This document shows, in pieces, positions 28,929 to 38,258 of a DNA stretch of 64,000 nt. Within the stretch, counting starts at the first letter, position 1; the number at the start of each line of letters is the position of its first letter. Below the pieces are notes generated by a model, which was not told the origin of the DNA, searched no databases, and saw only the letters and a list, made by a program, of their open reading frames with translations. The stretch spans positions 124,001 through 188,000 of the forward strand of contig CANMKR010000002.1 of the NCBI GenBank assembly GCA_947498625.1, written 5' to 3'. The translations under genes and the position numbers were made by a program. The DNA comes from an uncultured Kangiella sp. GTDB lineage: Bacteria > Pseudomonadota > Gammaproteobacteria > Enterobacterales > Kangiellaceae.

Positions 28929-29105
28929 TTTACTTAAGATTTCCTTTATTATTTGTCTCGTTTCAATAACCATCCCATCTTGATTTCTTAATAACCAAAT
29001 AATTTCATATAAGCAGGACAAAGCCTTGATTAAGCTATTCCATAGCATAGTCTAATTATGGTAAAGTTTGCTCATTAAATTCCTCCTAGCGACTAAGAAT
29101 AAAAT

Positions 29106-30230
29106 ATGAGCTATCAAGTGCTCGCTCGTAAATGGCGCCCTAAAAATTTCAAAGAGTTACAAGGTCAAGAACACGTAAGACGTGCCTTGATTAATGCCAT
29201 TGAAACTGAGCGTTTGCACCATGCTTACTTATTTACTGGTACCCGCGGTGTCGGTAAAACTACCATCGCACGTATCCTTGCAAAGTGTCTTAACTGTGAA
29301 ACTCATGGCCTAACGGCTACACCTTGTGGTGAGTGTGGTTCATGTGTGGAAATCGATGAAGGCCGCTTCGTCGACTTGATAGAGGTTGATGCAGCGTCAC
29401 GAACTAAAGTCGATGATACTCGCGAGTTATTGGATAACGTCCAATATCGTCCTACCAGAGGGCGTTACAAAGTCTATTTAATCGATGAAGTTCATATGCT
29501 CTCTAATAGCTCATTTAATGCGCTATTAAAGACTTTAGAAGAGCCACCTGAGCATGTGATTTTCTTATTGGCGACAACTGATCCGCAAAAGCTTCCGGTG
29601 ACAGTTTTATCCAGATGTTTACAGTTTCATTTAAAACATATGGATGAAGAGGTGATCAGTAAGCACCTGGAATATATATTATCTCAAGAAAGCATTAGCT
29701 TTGAAGCGATGGCTTTGAGTTTGATCGCACAGTCAGCAGAAGGCAGTATGCGTGATGCCTTAAGCTTATTAGATCAAGCTATAGCATTTTCTGATGGTAA
29801 AGTTAATGAATCTGACATTAGAAGTATGTTGGGTACCATTGACCACCGTTTTATGGATAAGCTCTTAAATGCGCTAGCGGAAAAAGATTCTAAACTTGCA
29901 ATAGAAGCTGTAGCAGAGATCAGCAATTTCCCGGTTGATTTTGCAGATGCTTTAAAAGAATTGCTTAGCAGGCTGCATCAAATTGCTATCTTTCAAGCCA
30001 CACAAGTGCTATTGGATTCTGCTGCCAGTTACATTGAAAAGTATGCAGAATTATTGTCCCCGCAAGATCTACAGTTATATTATCAGATGGGTTTGCATGC
30101 TAGAAAAGACTTGGCATGGGCAGCGACCCCCAAGCAAGGTCTTGAAATGGCTTTGTTAAGAATGCTCGCTTTTCAGATTGCTACACCCAATCAAGCTTCT
30201 ACAGAAACGGTTTCTGCAAAAAAAAAATAG
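29106..30230 (+). CDS. dnaX: DNA polymerase III gamma subunit (unshifted dnaX product)
   Basis: The in-frame product of dnaX: 374 residues ending in Lys-Lys-Lys at a TAG directly after the ten-A run. It holds the AAA+ clamp-loader domains I-III but lacks the helicase- and polymerase-binding domains of tau. The clean stop right after the slippery run is the arrangement expected for a regulated gamma/tau pair, as in E. coli and Thermus, and speaks against a sequencing error. Confidence 0.85.
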   Translation: MSYQVLARKWRPKNFKELQGQEHVRRALINAIETERLHHAYLFTGTRGVGKTTIARILAKCLNCETHGLTATPCGECGSCVEIDEGRFVDLIEVDAASRTKVDDTRELLDNVQYRPTRGRYKVYLIDEVHMLSNSSFNALLKTLEEPPEHVIFLLATTDPQKLPVTVLSRCLQFHLKHMDEEVISKHLEYILSQESISFEAMALSLIAQSAEGSMRDALSLLDQAIAFSDGKVNESDIRSMLGTIDHRFMDKLLNALAEKDSKLAIEAVAEISNFPVDFADALKELLSRLHQIAIFQATQVLLDSAASYIEKYAELLSPQDLQLYYQMGLHARKDLAWAATPKQGLEMALLRMLAFQIATPNQASTETVSAKKK

Positions 30231-31441
30231 TTGAGAAAACCCCTTTAGCGGATAATAAAAAACTTTCCGAACTAAAAGACAATTCAATAGAAAACCTGAG
30301 CCTACAATCGACTCTAAATCAAGCCGACTCAAAACTTCAAGTGAGTCAAGATACTCTCTCAACAGATCTGCCCTCTAAAAGTCCCAAACCGGAGCAGATT
30401 GAAAGTACTGAATACGACTACTCGGATTATCATTGGGGCGATCTTGATGAAGCCGATGAAGCGGTTATAGAGGAGCCTGCTTTTGATAAGGCCCCTAAAG
30501 TAGCTGCAAATAGTCAAGCAACAACTGAACTGTTGCATGAGTCAAAAAGTAATGATGCTAATAGTTCTAAATTACCGCAACCAGAAAGCCTAGAAAAACC
30601 TCAGAAAAACTCAAAAGTTGATCCTTTAGCCAGTTTGCATGCAGCTTTGGGATTGGGTAGTAATGCCACTGACGCTGGCTCAAAAATTAAAGCTGAGCAT
30701 AAGCCTGAGAAAGATTTGAGTGTTGAAAAAAATCAGGTTAGCAGTACTGCTAGCAGTGCCATTGAAAGCCTTCATGATACTCAACCCTTAGAAGCGCCTA
30801 AAGCTTTTAGCAAAAGTATTGAAGATGAACTTGAAGAAACGTCGAAGCAGCCCTTATCAATTCCTGATGGTGTAGATGAAGTCGAGGAGCTAGAAAAACG
30901 TGCAGAAAATGAGCCGCTAGATAATCGGTTTAATCAATTAAAACAAGAGTTATCAGAGACGGTAGCTTTGGAACGCGAGATAATTGTGCAATCGGAAGAG
31001 CAAGCAGCTGTTCCTGCTAACTTAAACCAGACGAGTAAAGAAAGCTATTTACTTGAAAAAGTCAGCGATGACTGGGCAAGAGTCGTGTTAAAATTAGGCT
31101 TGGTGGGTACTTTAGAGCAAATTGCACATTCCAGTCTTTTTGATTGGCAAAGTGATAATCAGGCGAGCATCCAGGTGGATCCTAAATTGGATTTAATCTG
31201 TACCGATAGTGCAAAAGCAGGTATCGAAGAGGCTCTAATTGGTTTTTATGATAAAACGATATCGATAGACTGGTCTTTTTCCGAAGCTAAGCGCGAAACT
31301 CCAGCCATGATTTTTGAGCGTTTGCTGAAAGAAAAGCATGCCAAGGCTTGTGAAACTCTGGTGCGACACCCATTTAGTCAAGAATTAATAAAACACTTTG
31401 ATGCTCAACTGATAAAGCCGTCAGTGAGTTATTTAGAATAA
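29106..31441 (+). CDS. dnaX: DNA polymerase III tau subunit, made by slippage at 30218-30227
   Basis: Clamp-loader subunit that ties the core polymerases and the DnaB helicase together. The AAA+ part (to about residue 230) has Walker A GTRGVGKTT, a four-Cys zinc site (CLNCETHGLTATPCGECGSC), Walker B LIDEVHML and sensor SRC. After ten A bases at 30218-30227, a -1 shift joins the downstream frame, which is open from the A run to 31441, giving about 778 residues against 643 in E. coli. The tau-specific part has a long acidic, probably disordered linker and a C-terminal domain starting near SYLLEKVSDDWARVV. Without the shift the gamma form is made. Confidence 0.92.
30202..30230 (+). promoter_or_regulatory. 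dnaX slippery site: hairpin, A10 run and stop codon
   Basis: CAGAAACGGTTTCTG (30202-30216) is an inverted repeat able to form a 6-bp stem with a 3-base loop; one base later comes a run of ten A (30218-30227) and then TAG (30228-30230). The run can slip -1 on the ribosome (AAA AAA) or be transcribed with altered length. The frame reached by -1 is open for about 407 codons and encodes tau. Confidence 0.8.
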
Positions 31442-31459
31442 ACTATTAGAGGTATAACC

Positions 31460-31789
31460 ATGTTTGGTAAAGGTGGATTGGGCGGTATGATGAAACAAGC
31501 CCAACAAATGCAAGAAAAAATGCAACAAGCGCAAGAAGAAATCGCTTCAATGGAAGTAGAAGCAGATGCGGGTGCAGGTATGGTAAAAGTGACCATGACC
31601 GGTCGTCATGATGTTAAAAGAATAGAAATTGATCCAAGCCTGATGCAAGACGAGAAAGAATTGTTAGAAGATTTAGTAGCGGCAGCGGTAAACGCAGCTG
31701 TTCGTAAAGTAGAACAAACTTCGCAAGAGCGTATGGCTGAAGTGACTAAAGGTATGAATTTACCACCGGGAATGAACCTACCATTTTAA
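31460..31789 (+). CDS. ybaB: YbaB/EbfC nucleoid-associated protein
   Basis: A 109-residue dimeric DNA-binding protein associated with the nucleoid. The N-terminal part is Met- and Gln-rich ([20 protein letters not shown]), followed by [20 protein letters not shown], typical of the family. It lies between dnaX (18 bases upstream) and recR (12 bases downstream), the standard gammaproteobacterial order, and a GAGG-type ribosome binding site precedes the ATG. Confidence 0.95.
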   Translation: MFGKGGLGGMMKQAQQMQEKMQQAQEEIASMEVEADAGAGMVKVTMTGRHDVKRIEIDPSLMQDEKELLEDLVAAAVNAAVRKVEQTSQERMAEVTKGMNLPPGMNLPF

Positions 31790-31801
31790 TTAGAATTTAG
31801 T

Positions 31802-32401
31802 ATGCAGTCACCTTTAATAAAAAAGTTGATCGATGCCTTTTGTTGTTTGCCAGGTGTTGGTCCTAAGTCTGCTCAGCGTATGACCTATCATTTGATGGAG
31901 CGCCATATAGATGCTGCTAGCCATCTATCTGAATCTTTAGCACAGGCCGTTAAAGGGATTAAGCATTGCCAGCGTTGTAGAGATTTCACTGAAAATGATG
32001 TTTGTACCATTTGCGATTCTGCTGCCAGAGATGGGGCTTTGCTCTGTGTAGTCGAATCACCAGCTGATGTTTATGCAATAGAAGCAACAGCAGGTTACAA
32101 AGGAAAATATTTTGTATTGATGGGGCATTTATCACCATTAGATGGAATTGGGCCTGATGATATAGGTTTAGATTTATTAAAAGAATTGGTGATTAATGAA
32201 TCACCAGCGGAAATTATATTAGCGACTAATTCTACGGTAGAAGGTGAGGCGACAGCTCACTTTATTTCTGAGATGTTCAATAAATCAGGAGTAACCATTT
32301 CGCGCTTAGCATCCGGTGTACCTATTGGTGGTGAGTTGGAATATCTTGATGGAGGCACATTGATGCAATCTCTTTCAGACAGGCGTATTTATCAAAGTTA
32401 A
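31802..32401 (+). CDS. recR: Recombination protein RecR
   Basis: Works with RecF and RecO to load RecA at single-strand gaps. The 199-residue protein shows the helix-hairpin-helix (LPGVGPKSAQRM), the four-Cys zinc finger (CQRCRDFTENDVCTIC), and the Toprim domain (VVESPADVYAIEAT, with LSPLDGIGPDDIGLD). The length is standard. Last gene of the dnaX-ybaB-recR operon. Confidence 0.97.
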   Translation: MQSPLIKKLIDAFCCLPGVGPKSAQRMTYHLMERHIDAASHLSESLAQAVKGIKHCQRCRDFTENDVCTICDSAARDGALLCVVESPADVYAIEATAGYKGKYFVLMGHLSPLDGIGPDDIGLDLLKELVINESPAEIILATNSTVEGEATAHFISEMFNKSGVTISRLASGVPIGGELEYLDGGTLMQSLSDRRIYQS

Positions 32402-32423
32402 TTTTCGATAACTGTTTAATGGT

Positions 32424-32451
32424 TTGGCTTTCACTTTTTATCCATTATACT
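32424..32451 (+). promoter_or_regulatory. Candidate promoter for the S41 peptidase gene
   Basis: TTGGCT at 32424-32429 (four of six to the -35 consensus) and TATACT at 32446-32451 (five of six to the -10) are 16 bases apart, about 48 bases before the ATG at 32499. Confidence 0.45.
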
Positions 32452-32498
32452 AAAGTTAGGATTTGTGTTGTGTTTGTATGTATAAAGGGTTGAAAATT

Positions 32499-34091
32499 AT
32501 GACTAAAATCAATAAAAATTTCTTCTTAATTTTGAGTGTTATTACTCTTGCTGCTTGCGGGGGTGGTAGTGATAGTTCAGGACCCGGACCGGGCTCAGGT
32601 TCTGGCGGGACACCAACATGGACTGCAGGAGTTTTTGATCCTTCAAGTAATTTTGAAGCTCGATGTCAAAATCCACGTTCGGATACAGACATTAATGGTG
32701 ATCCTTGGCCAGATGTTCAGGGTTCAACGCTAGAAGAGAATTTTTGGTTGCGCTCTTGGAGTGATGAAACCTACCTTTGGTACGATGAAATAGTTGACCA
32801 AAACCCTGCGAATTTCAATAATCCAATTACTTATTTTGAAGAGTTAAAAACAGACGCTTTAACCAATTCTGGTAATAATAGAGATAACTTTCATTTCACA
32901 CAGGATACAGATGATTATCAACAGCAAGCTAGCACAGGCTCTTCTGCTGGTTATGGTATGAGGTTTAGGTTAATAAGAACAGCACCTCCGAGACAGATAT
33001 TAATTGCTTATAATGAGCCTAATTCCCCTGCGAGCGCAGCTAATATAGAGCGTGGAGCTGAAATTTTAGAAATTGATGGGGTAGACGTTGTTAATGGTTC
33101 AGATGTGAATACTCTTAATGCAGGCTTATTCCCCAATAGTGGTGAGACTCATAGGTTCGTTATTAGAGATTTGGGTGCTTCTACAACGCGTACTGTCGAC
33201 TTAACTGCAACCAGTGTCACTAGTGATCCTGTGCAAAACGAAACTGTGCTTAATACTGCAACCGGTAGCGTTGGTTATATGCAGTTTAATACTTTTGGCA
33301 CTCGCATAGCAGAACAAGAGTTAATTGATGCATTTGTTGATTTCTCTAATCAGGGAGTTCAAGATTTAGTAATTGATCTTCGCTATAATGGTGGAGGTTT
33401 CTTATTTATCTCTAGTCAATTAGCCTATATGGTGGCAGGACCTACGAGAACCCAAAATAGAATCTACGGAACTAATGTTTATAACGACAAGTTTAACGGT
33501 GTGGATATTTTTGGTAATACAAATAACCCAACTCCTTTTTTTAGTACTACATCTGATCAAGCCACGGCACCAGGAGGTGTTTTACCTGATTTAAATTTGA
33601 ATCGAGTATTTGTTCTTTCAACAGGCTCAACCTGCTCAGCCAGTGAGGCTTTGATCAACGGTTTAAGAGGTATTGACGTTGAGGTGATTTTAGTTGGAGA
33701 TACTACTTGCGGAAAGCCCTATGGTTTCTTCCCAACAGATAATTGTGGAACAACCTATTTCACTATTCAATTCAGAGAAGAAAACGATAAAGGCTTCGGC
33801 GACTACGCAGATGGGTTTATTCCGTCTGCTACGGATAATGGGCAAGACTTCGTAAAAGGTTGTACCGTACCGGATGATTTTACAAAGGCATTAGGTGATC
33901 CAACCGAAGCATTGCTAGCAGCGGCATTGAATTATCAAGCGACAGGTGCTTGCCCAACCACAACGAATAAGTTTGCTCCAGCACAACCCAATCGAGCTAA
34001 TTTTAATCAAGATCCTTTAGATTTGAAAAACTCAAAATTATATAAAGAACGCACATTTATTCGCGATAATCGAATAGACATACAAATGTAA
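32499..34091 (+). CDS. S41 family peptidase lipoprotein
   Basis: A 530-residue exported protease of the C-terminal-processing type. The ATG at 32499 is preferred over an upstream start because AGGG lies nine bases before it and it begins a good lipoprotein signal (lipobox LAAC followed by a Gly/Ser/Pro-rich spacer). A PDZ-like segment is near NSPASAANIERGAEILEIDG; the S41 core shows VIDLRYNGGG, the serine motif STCSASEAL and the lysine motif GDTTCGKPYG. The four cysteines around the active site could form disulfides. Likely a surface or periplasmic peptidase. It ends in a strong terminator. Confidence 0.85.
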   Translation: MTKINKNFFLILSVITLAACGGGSDSSGPGPGSGSGGTPTWTAGVFDPSSNFEARCQNPRSDTDINGDPWPDVQGSTLEENFWLRSWSDETYLWYDEIVDQNPANFNNPITYFEELKTDALTNSGNNRDNFHFTQDTDDYQQQASTGSSAGYGMRFRLIRTAPPRQILIAYNEPNSPASAANIERGAEILEIDGVDVVNGSDVNTLNAGLFPNSGETHRFVIRDLGASTTRTVDLTATSVTSDPVQNETVLNTATGSVGYMQFNTFGTRIAEQELIDAFVDFSNQGVQDLVIDLRYNGGGFLFISSQLAYMVAGPTRTQNRIYGTNVYNDKFNGVDIFGNTNNPTPFFSTTSDQATAPGGVLPDLNLNRVFVLSTGSTCSASEALINGLRGIDVEVILVGDTTCGKPYGFFPTDNCGTTYFTIQFREENDKGFGDYADGFIPSATDNGQDFVKGCTVPDDFTKALGDPTEALLAAALNYQATGACPTTTNKFAPAQPNRANFNQDPLDLKNSKLYKERTFIRDNRIDIQM

Positions 34092-34104
34092 TTTACCGAC
34101 TACG

Positions 34105-34131
34105 AAAAAAGGAGCTTAGGCTCCTTTTTTT
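34105..34131 (+). terminator. Rho-independent terminator after the S41 peptidase gene
   Basis: AAAAAAGGAGC (34105-34115) pairs with GCTCCTTTTTT (34120-34130) around a TTAG loop, followed by a T run, 14 bases after the stop. Confidence 0.88.
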
Positions 34132-34153
34132 ATGCTTATATTTAAAGCTATGA

Positions 34154-34181
34154 CTTGAATCTATAACATTAACCCCCAAAT
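34154..34181 (+). promoter_or_regulatory. Sigma-32-type heat-shock promoter for htpG
   Basis: CTTGAA at 34154-34159 and CCCCAAAT at 34174-34181 are 14 bases apart, close to the RpoH consensus CTTGAA and CCCCATNT, and lie 41 bases before the htpG ATG. htpG is a classic RpoH target in E. coli. Confidence 0.7.
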
Positions 34182-34221
34182 AGTTTGCAGTTTTATAGTT
34201 ATACTTAATTTGGGTTTAAAA

Positions 34222-36138
34222 ATGTCTACTACAACTGAAAAACAAACACATTCCTTTCAAACAGAAGTAAAACAATTATTGCACTTGATGGTGCACTCGC
34301 TTTATTCCAATAAAGAGATATTCTTAAGAGAGCTTATTTCTAATGCAGCTGATGCAGCGGATAAACTACGTTTTAAGGCATTAAAAGATGCTGAGCTTTA
34401 TCAGGGTGATTCAGAATTGAAAATTCGCATCACTAGCGATAAAGAGGCTAAAACCTTAACCATTTCTGATAATGGCATTGGTATGAATCAATCGGACGTG
34501 ATTGAACATTTAGGGACCATTGCCAAGTCTGGTACAGCTGAGTTTCTTACACAATTAACAGGTGATCAAAAGAAAGACTCGCATTTGATTGGTCAATTTG
34601 GTGTAGGTTTTTATTCTGCCTTTATTGTTGCAGATAAAGTTAGCGTTATTACTCGTAAAGCTGGTGATGCCGAATCTGATGCCGTGATCTGGGAGTCAGC
34701 AGGAGATGGCGAATTTACCATTGAAGCTACAACTAAAGCTAATCGTGGTACCGACATTATTCTTTATTTGAAAGATGATGAGCATGAGTTTTTAGAAGAT
34801 TTCCGCTTACGGAATATCATTGGTAAATATTCAGATCACATCTCATTGCCCGTAGAAATGCACAAGCAGTCAATGCCATCTGCGGATGACGATGTCGAAG
34901 AGAGTACCGAAGCTCCTGAGTTTGAAGCGGTGAATAAAGCGACGGCTCTATGGACCCGTGCAAAGTCAGAAATTAAAGACGAAGAGTATCAAGAATTCTA
35001 CAAGCATATTTCGCACGATTTTCAAGATGCTTTAACATGGGCACACAATCAAGTTGAAGGCAAGCAAGAGTATACGAGTTTATTGTATATTCCTTCGAAA
35101 GCACCGTATGATTTATGGAACCGTGACCGTCAGCGTGGCGTAAAACTATACGTTCAGCGTGTTTTTATTATGGATGATGCTGAGCAGTTCTTGCCAATTT
35201 ATATGCGCTTTGTTCGTGGTTTATTAGATTCAAACGATCTGCCATTAAACGTTTCAAGAGAAATCTTACAGGATTCTGCAACCACTCAATCTTTGCGCAG
35301 CGCAATGGTTAGTCGTGTTTTAAAAATGCTTGAACAATTGGCCAAGAAAGATGCTGATAAGTATCAAGAGTTTTGGGATGAATTTGGACAAGTGCTTAAA
35401 GAAGGTCCTGGTGAAGATTTTGCTAATAAAGAAAAAATCGCCAAATTATTCCGCTTTAGTTCATCGCATACTGACTCAAAAGTACAAAATGTCTCGCTTG
35501 ATCAATATATAGAGCGTATGAAACCTGAGCAGGAAAAGATTTACTATATTGCTACTGAAAGCTTCTTAGCAGCTAAAAACAGCCCGCATTTAGAAGTATT
35601 CCGTAAAAAGGGTGTGGAAGTTTTATTAATGTCTGATCGTATCGATGAATGGACTATGTCGCATTTGCAAGAATATGCTGGCAAGCGTTTTGTATCTGTA
35701 ACTCAAGGTGATTTAGACTTAGGAAATCTTGAAGATGCTGAAGATAAAAAAGCCCAAGAGAAAGCCTCGGAAGAAAATAAAGGCTTAGTTGAACGAGTCA
35801 AAACAGTATTAGCCGATAATGTTAGCGACGTTAAAATCACAATGCGATTAACTGATACGCCGGCTTGCATTGTAGCTGGAGAAGGCGATATGCCATTGCA
35901 GATGATTAAAATGATGCAGGCAGCGGGACAGCCAGTTCCTGAGACTAAGCCAGTATTTGAGCTAAACCCTGAGCATGCACTTATTCAATTAGTGGACAGT
36001 GAGCAAGATGAAGCGCAATTTGCGGAGTGGGTTGAAGTTTTATTCAATCAAGCTCAGTTGGCTGAGTCCGGTCAATTAGAAGATCCAGCAAGTTTTGCTA
36101 GTAAGCTAAATAAGCTATTGCTAAAATTGGCCCAATAA
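34222..36138 (+). CDS. htpG: Chaperone protein HtpG (Hsp90)
   Basis: Cytosolic ATP-dependent dimeric chaperone. The N-terminal GHKL ATPase domain shows [33 protein letters not shown] and [11 protein letters not shown]; the middle domain has [18 protein letters not shown] and VSREILQDS; the C-terminal dimerisation domain follows. The ATG at 34222 gives 638 residues, near the E. coli length of 624; a TTG four codons upstream is less likely. A sigma-32-type promoter precedes it and a strong terminator follows. Confidence 0.97.
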   Translation: MSTTTEKQTHSFQTEVKQLLHLMVHSLYSNKEIFLRELISNAADAADKLRFKALKDAELYQGDSELKIRITSDKEAKTLTISDNGIGMNQSDVIEHLGTIAKSGTAEFLTQLTGDQKKDSHLIGQFGVGFYSAFIVADKVSVITRKAGDAESDAVIWESAGDGEFTIEATTKANRGTDIILYLKDDEHEFLEDFRLRNIIGKYSDHISLPVEMHKQSMPSADDDVEESTEAPEFEAVNKATALWTRAKSEIKDEEYQEFYKHISHDFQDALTWAHNQVEGKQEYTSLLYIPSKAPYDLWNRDRQRGVKLYVQRVFIMDDAEQFLPIYMRFVRGLLDSNDLPLNVSREILQDSATTQSLRSAMVSRVLKMLEQLAKKDADKYQEFWDEFGQVLKEGPGEDFANKEKIAKLFRFSSSHTDSKVQNVSLDQYIERMKPEQEKIYYIATESFLAAKNSPHLEVFRKKGVEVLLMSDRIDEWTMSHLQEYAGKRFVSVTQGDLDLGNLEDAEDKKAQEKASEENKGLVERVKTVLADNVSDVKITMRLTDTPACIVAGEGDMPLQMIKMMQAAGQPVPETKPVFELNPEHALIQLVDSEQDEAQFAEWVEVLFNQAQLAESGQLEDPASFASKLNKLLLKLAQ

Positions 36139-36154
36139 TAGCGTTTGTGCATTT

Positions 36155-36190
36155 AAAACCGCCTGCAAGTTAAGTTCCAGGCGGTTTTTT
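36155..36190 (+). terminator. Rho-independent terminator of htpG
   Basis: AAAACCGCCTG (36155-36165) pairs with CAGGCGGTTTT (36178-36188) over a 12-base loop, followed by T bases, 16 bases after the htpG stop. Confidence 0.88.
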
Positions 36191-36216
36191 GCTTTTAGAC
36201 CGTTAACAAATCATGA

Positions 36217-36576
36217 GTGAAGATGTTTATATTTACGAGTAAGTTTTTTAAGGTACTTTTCGTGGTTGCTTGTTTGGCAATTTTCACGGTTTCGCTGCTA
36301 CCGGGTAAGAGTCTTCCCGCTAATTTGATTTGGGATAAAGCAGGGCATTTCATAGCTTATGCTGGTTTGGCCGGCATTTGCCGTTTTGCTTCTAATAAGC
36401 GACAAAATTGGCAAATAATAATTGCAGTCATTCTTTTTTCTTTCCTAATTGAGTTATTACAGCAGCTAATACCTAACCGCTCGTTTGAATGGTATGATTT
36501 ATTAGCAAATGGCTTGGGCGCATTATCTGGAGCGATAATGGCTTACTTTATTAAGCCATTGATTATCAAGAAGTAA
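36217..36576 (+). CDS. VanZ-like small membrane protein
   Basis: A 119-residue inner membrane protein with about four hydrophobic segments. VSLLPGKSLPANLIWDKAGHFIAYAGLA and the later FEWYDLLANGLGALSGA are the VanZ-family pattern (a D/H-containing loop, then a second D-N motif). Function in this family is mostly unknown. Start is GTG at 36217 or ATG at 36223; an upstream ATG at 36213 is in another frame that stops after nine codons. It stands alone between htpG and the acyl-lipid gene run. Confidence 0.75.
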   Translation: MKMFIFTSKFFKVLFVVACLAIFTVSLLPGKSLPANLIWDKAGHFIAYAGLAGICRFASNKRQNWQIIIAVILFSFLIELLQQLIPNRSFEWYDLLANGLGALSGAIMAYFIKPLIIKK

Positions 36577-36676
36577 TAAGCAAACATTATCTGGGCTATT
36601 CGCATAATCTCATATTTTTTGTAATAATCGGCTAGGAACTAAATCTTAACTACAAATATAAGAAAAGGTCGATCTT

Positions 36677-37201
36677 TTGAATCTATTACAAGTCGCTATT
36701 TTTGATAATAAAGTGTTGCTGCAAGAGCTAGCGCAGTTGCTAAATCGCATACATGCAAGCGATAAAGATTTCTATAATGATAATTTAGAGGTTTTGAACA
36801 GTATAACGATAGGGGCACATGTTCGACATATCTTGGAGCACTATCAAATTTTCTTTAAAGCCTTAGATATGCAAGTTCCTATTAACTATGATTCAAGAGA
36901 GCGCTGCATTGGCTGTCAGACCTGCGCAATGACTGCTATAGATGTGATTCAAGAGCTAATTAAAGAATTAGAATCAATGCCGCCATTGGATGATGTCATC
37001 GCGGTGTCATTAATTACCAATCCAAGTTTAAAAGATATGGTGTCACAATCCAGTATCTTGCGTGAAATGCAGTTTTTACAAAGCCACACAGTCCATCACT
37101 TAGCCATTATCGGAATTGCACTAAGACAAAAAGGTTTCACTGTTGATGGCAATATGACGAAGGCGCCATCAACTAGGCAGTTTGAATCCAGCGCTAGTTA
37201 A
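36677..37201 (+). CDS. DinB-like four-helix protein
   Basis: A 174-residue helical protein of the DinB/YfiT-like superfamily. The likely metal-binding histidines are in GAHVRHILEHY (about residues 42-52) and the late SHTVHHLAIIG, the usual three-His layout. Four cysteines include ERCIGCQTC, which is not a standard part of the family and could bind a metal. The TTG start has AGG eight bases upstream. It is six bases before the ATP-grasp gene and heads a run of four genes ending at 39793. Confidence 0.65.
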   Translation: MNLLQVAIFDNKVLLQELAQLLNRIHASDKDFYNDNLEVLNSITIGAHVRHILEHYQIFFKALDMQVPINYDSRERCIGCQTCAMTAIDVIQELIKELESMPPLDDVIAVSLITNPSLKDMVSQSSILREMQFLQSHTVHHLAIIGIALRQKGFTVDGNMTKAPSTRQFESSAS

Positions 37202-37207
37202 TTTTAA

Positions 37208-38236
37208 ATGCTTTCTTTAAGAAGTAGAAGACTCCTATTTTCTCGTTGGTGTAGATATACCCACTGGGAGTTTTGGCCAGTTTGGTTATTCTATATCCCT
37301 ATCGTTTTTTATATTTTCTGGCTTGCGTTGAGATACCGTGGAGCGACGCTATTCAGTATTGCTAATCCAAAAATGGATTTTGGCGGGATTTTTGGTGATG
37401 ACAAATCGAATACTTTAGAGCCACTAGCATCTGCTTTACCTGCTTCTGTGCCTGCTTCGCATATTTTAAATGCATCAACCAATAGTGAACAATTTCTACA
37501 ACTAGACTTAACTTATCCTCTGGTATTAAAACCTAATAATGGTTATCGAGGGACTAATGTTGCCATTATTCAGGATGAGGCTTCTGCCGTCAGTTATTTA
37601 AAAAAGCATTCGCAACAAACCACTTTGCTACAAGAATATATTGCTGGAGAAGAGTTTGGAGTTTTTTATATTAAACCGCCAGAACAAGAAAAAGGCTTTA
37701 TTTACTCTATTGTTAACAAGAAATTCCCATCGGTTACCGGTAATGGAGTAAACACTTTAGAAACTTTGATTTTGCAAGATGCACGCGCAGTTATGATGGC
37801 GCCAACTTTTTTGCAAAGACATAGTCAGCAAATAGATAGGGTTTTAGTAAAGGGTGAGGCGTATCAATTAGTCGATGTGGGTAGCCATTGCCGCGGTGCT
37901 TTGTTTTTAGATGCCAACGAATATATTAGTGAGAAGCTATCTGACGCTATTGAACAGCTAGCGAAAGCCATTCCTGAATTTCATTTTGGCCGTTTTGATG
38001 TTCGAGTCGATACTATTGATAATTTTAAACGGGGTCAAAATATAAAAGTGCTGGAAGTGAATGGCGTTACTGCAGAGGCTGCGCATATTTATGATCCTAA
38101 GAACTCTTTATTTTACGCTTATAAAGTGATGTTTAAACAATGGGATTGGGCATTTAAAATTGGCAAAAAAAATAAAGAACGTGGCTTTAAGCCAGTTAAA
38201 CTGAAGAAGATTTTACAACGATGGTTGCAAGCATAA
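37208..38236 (+). CDS. Membrane-anchored ATP-grasp protein
   Basis: A 342-residue protein with an N-terminal membrane helix (about 21-42, rich in Trp) and an ATP-grasp-like fold. Visible ATP-grasp features are YPLVLKPNNGYRGTNVAII with the lysine and glycine loop, LLQEYIAGEEFGVFYI, and GRFDVRVDTIDNF ending in KVLEVNGVTAEAAHIYDP for the Mg-binding Glu and Asn. The early GGIFGDDKS is probably part of the acceptor site. Such enzymes join a carboxylate to an amine or similar group; the substrate is unknown. The position before olsB- and olsA-like genes suggests a lipid or head-group substrate. Confidence 0.65.
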   Translation: MLSLRSRRLLFSRWCRYTHWEFWPVWLFYIPIVFYIFWLALRYRGATLFSIANPKMDFGGIFGDDKSNTLEPLASALPASVPASHILNASTNSEQFLQLDLTYPLVLKPNNGYRGTNVAIIQDEASAVSYLKKHSQQTTLLQEYIAGEEFGVFYIKPPEQEKGFIYSIVNKKFPSVTGNGVNTLETLILQDARAVMMAPTFLQRHSQQIDRVLVKGEAYQLVDVGSHCRGALFLDANEYISEKLSDAIEQLAKAIPEFHFGRFDVRVDTIDNFKRGQNIKVLEVNGVTAEAAHIYDPKNSLFYAYKVMFKQWDWAFKIGKKNKERGFKPVKLKKILQRWLQA

Positions 38237-38258
38237 ACTTAACAAAGATGGTGAAAGT

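Noticed and set aside
30341-31441. Separate gene starting at GTG 30341
   Set aside because: The frame is open back to the dnaX A run and encodes the tau C-terminal domain, so it is part of dnaX.
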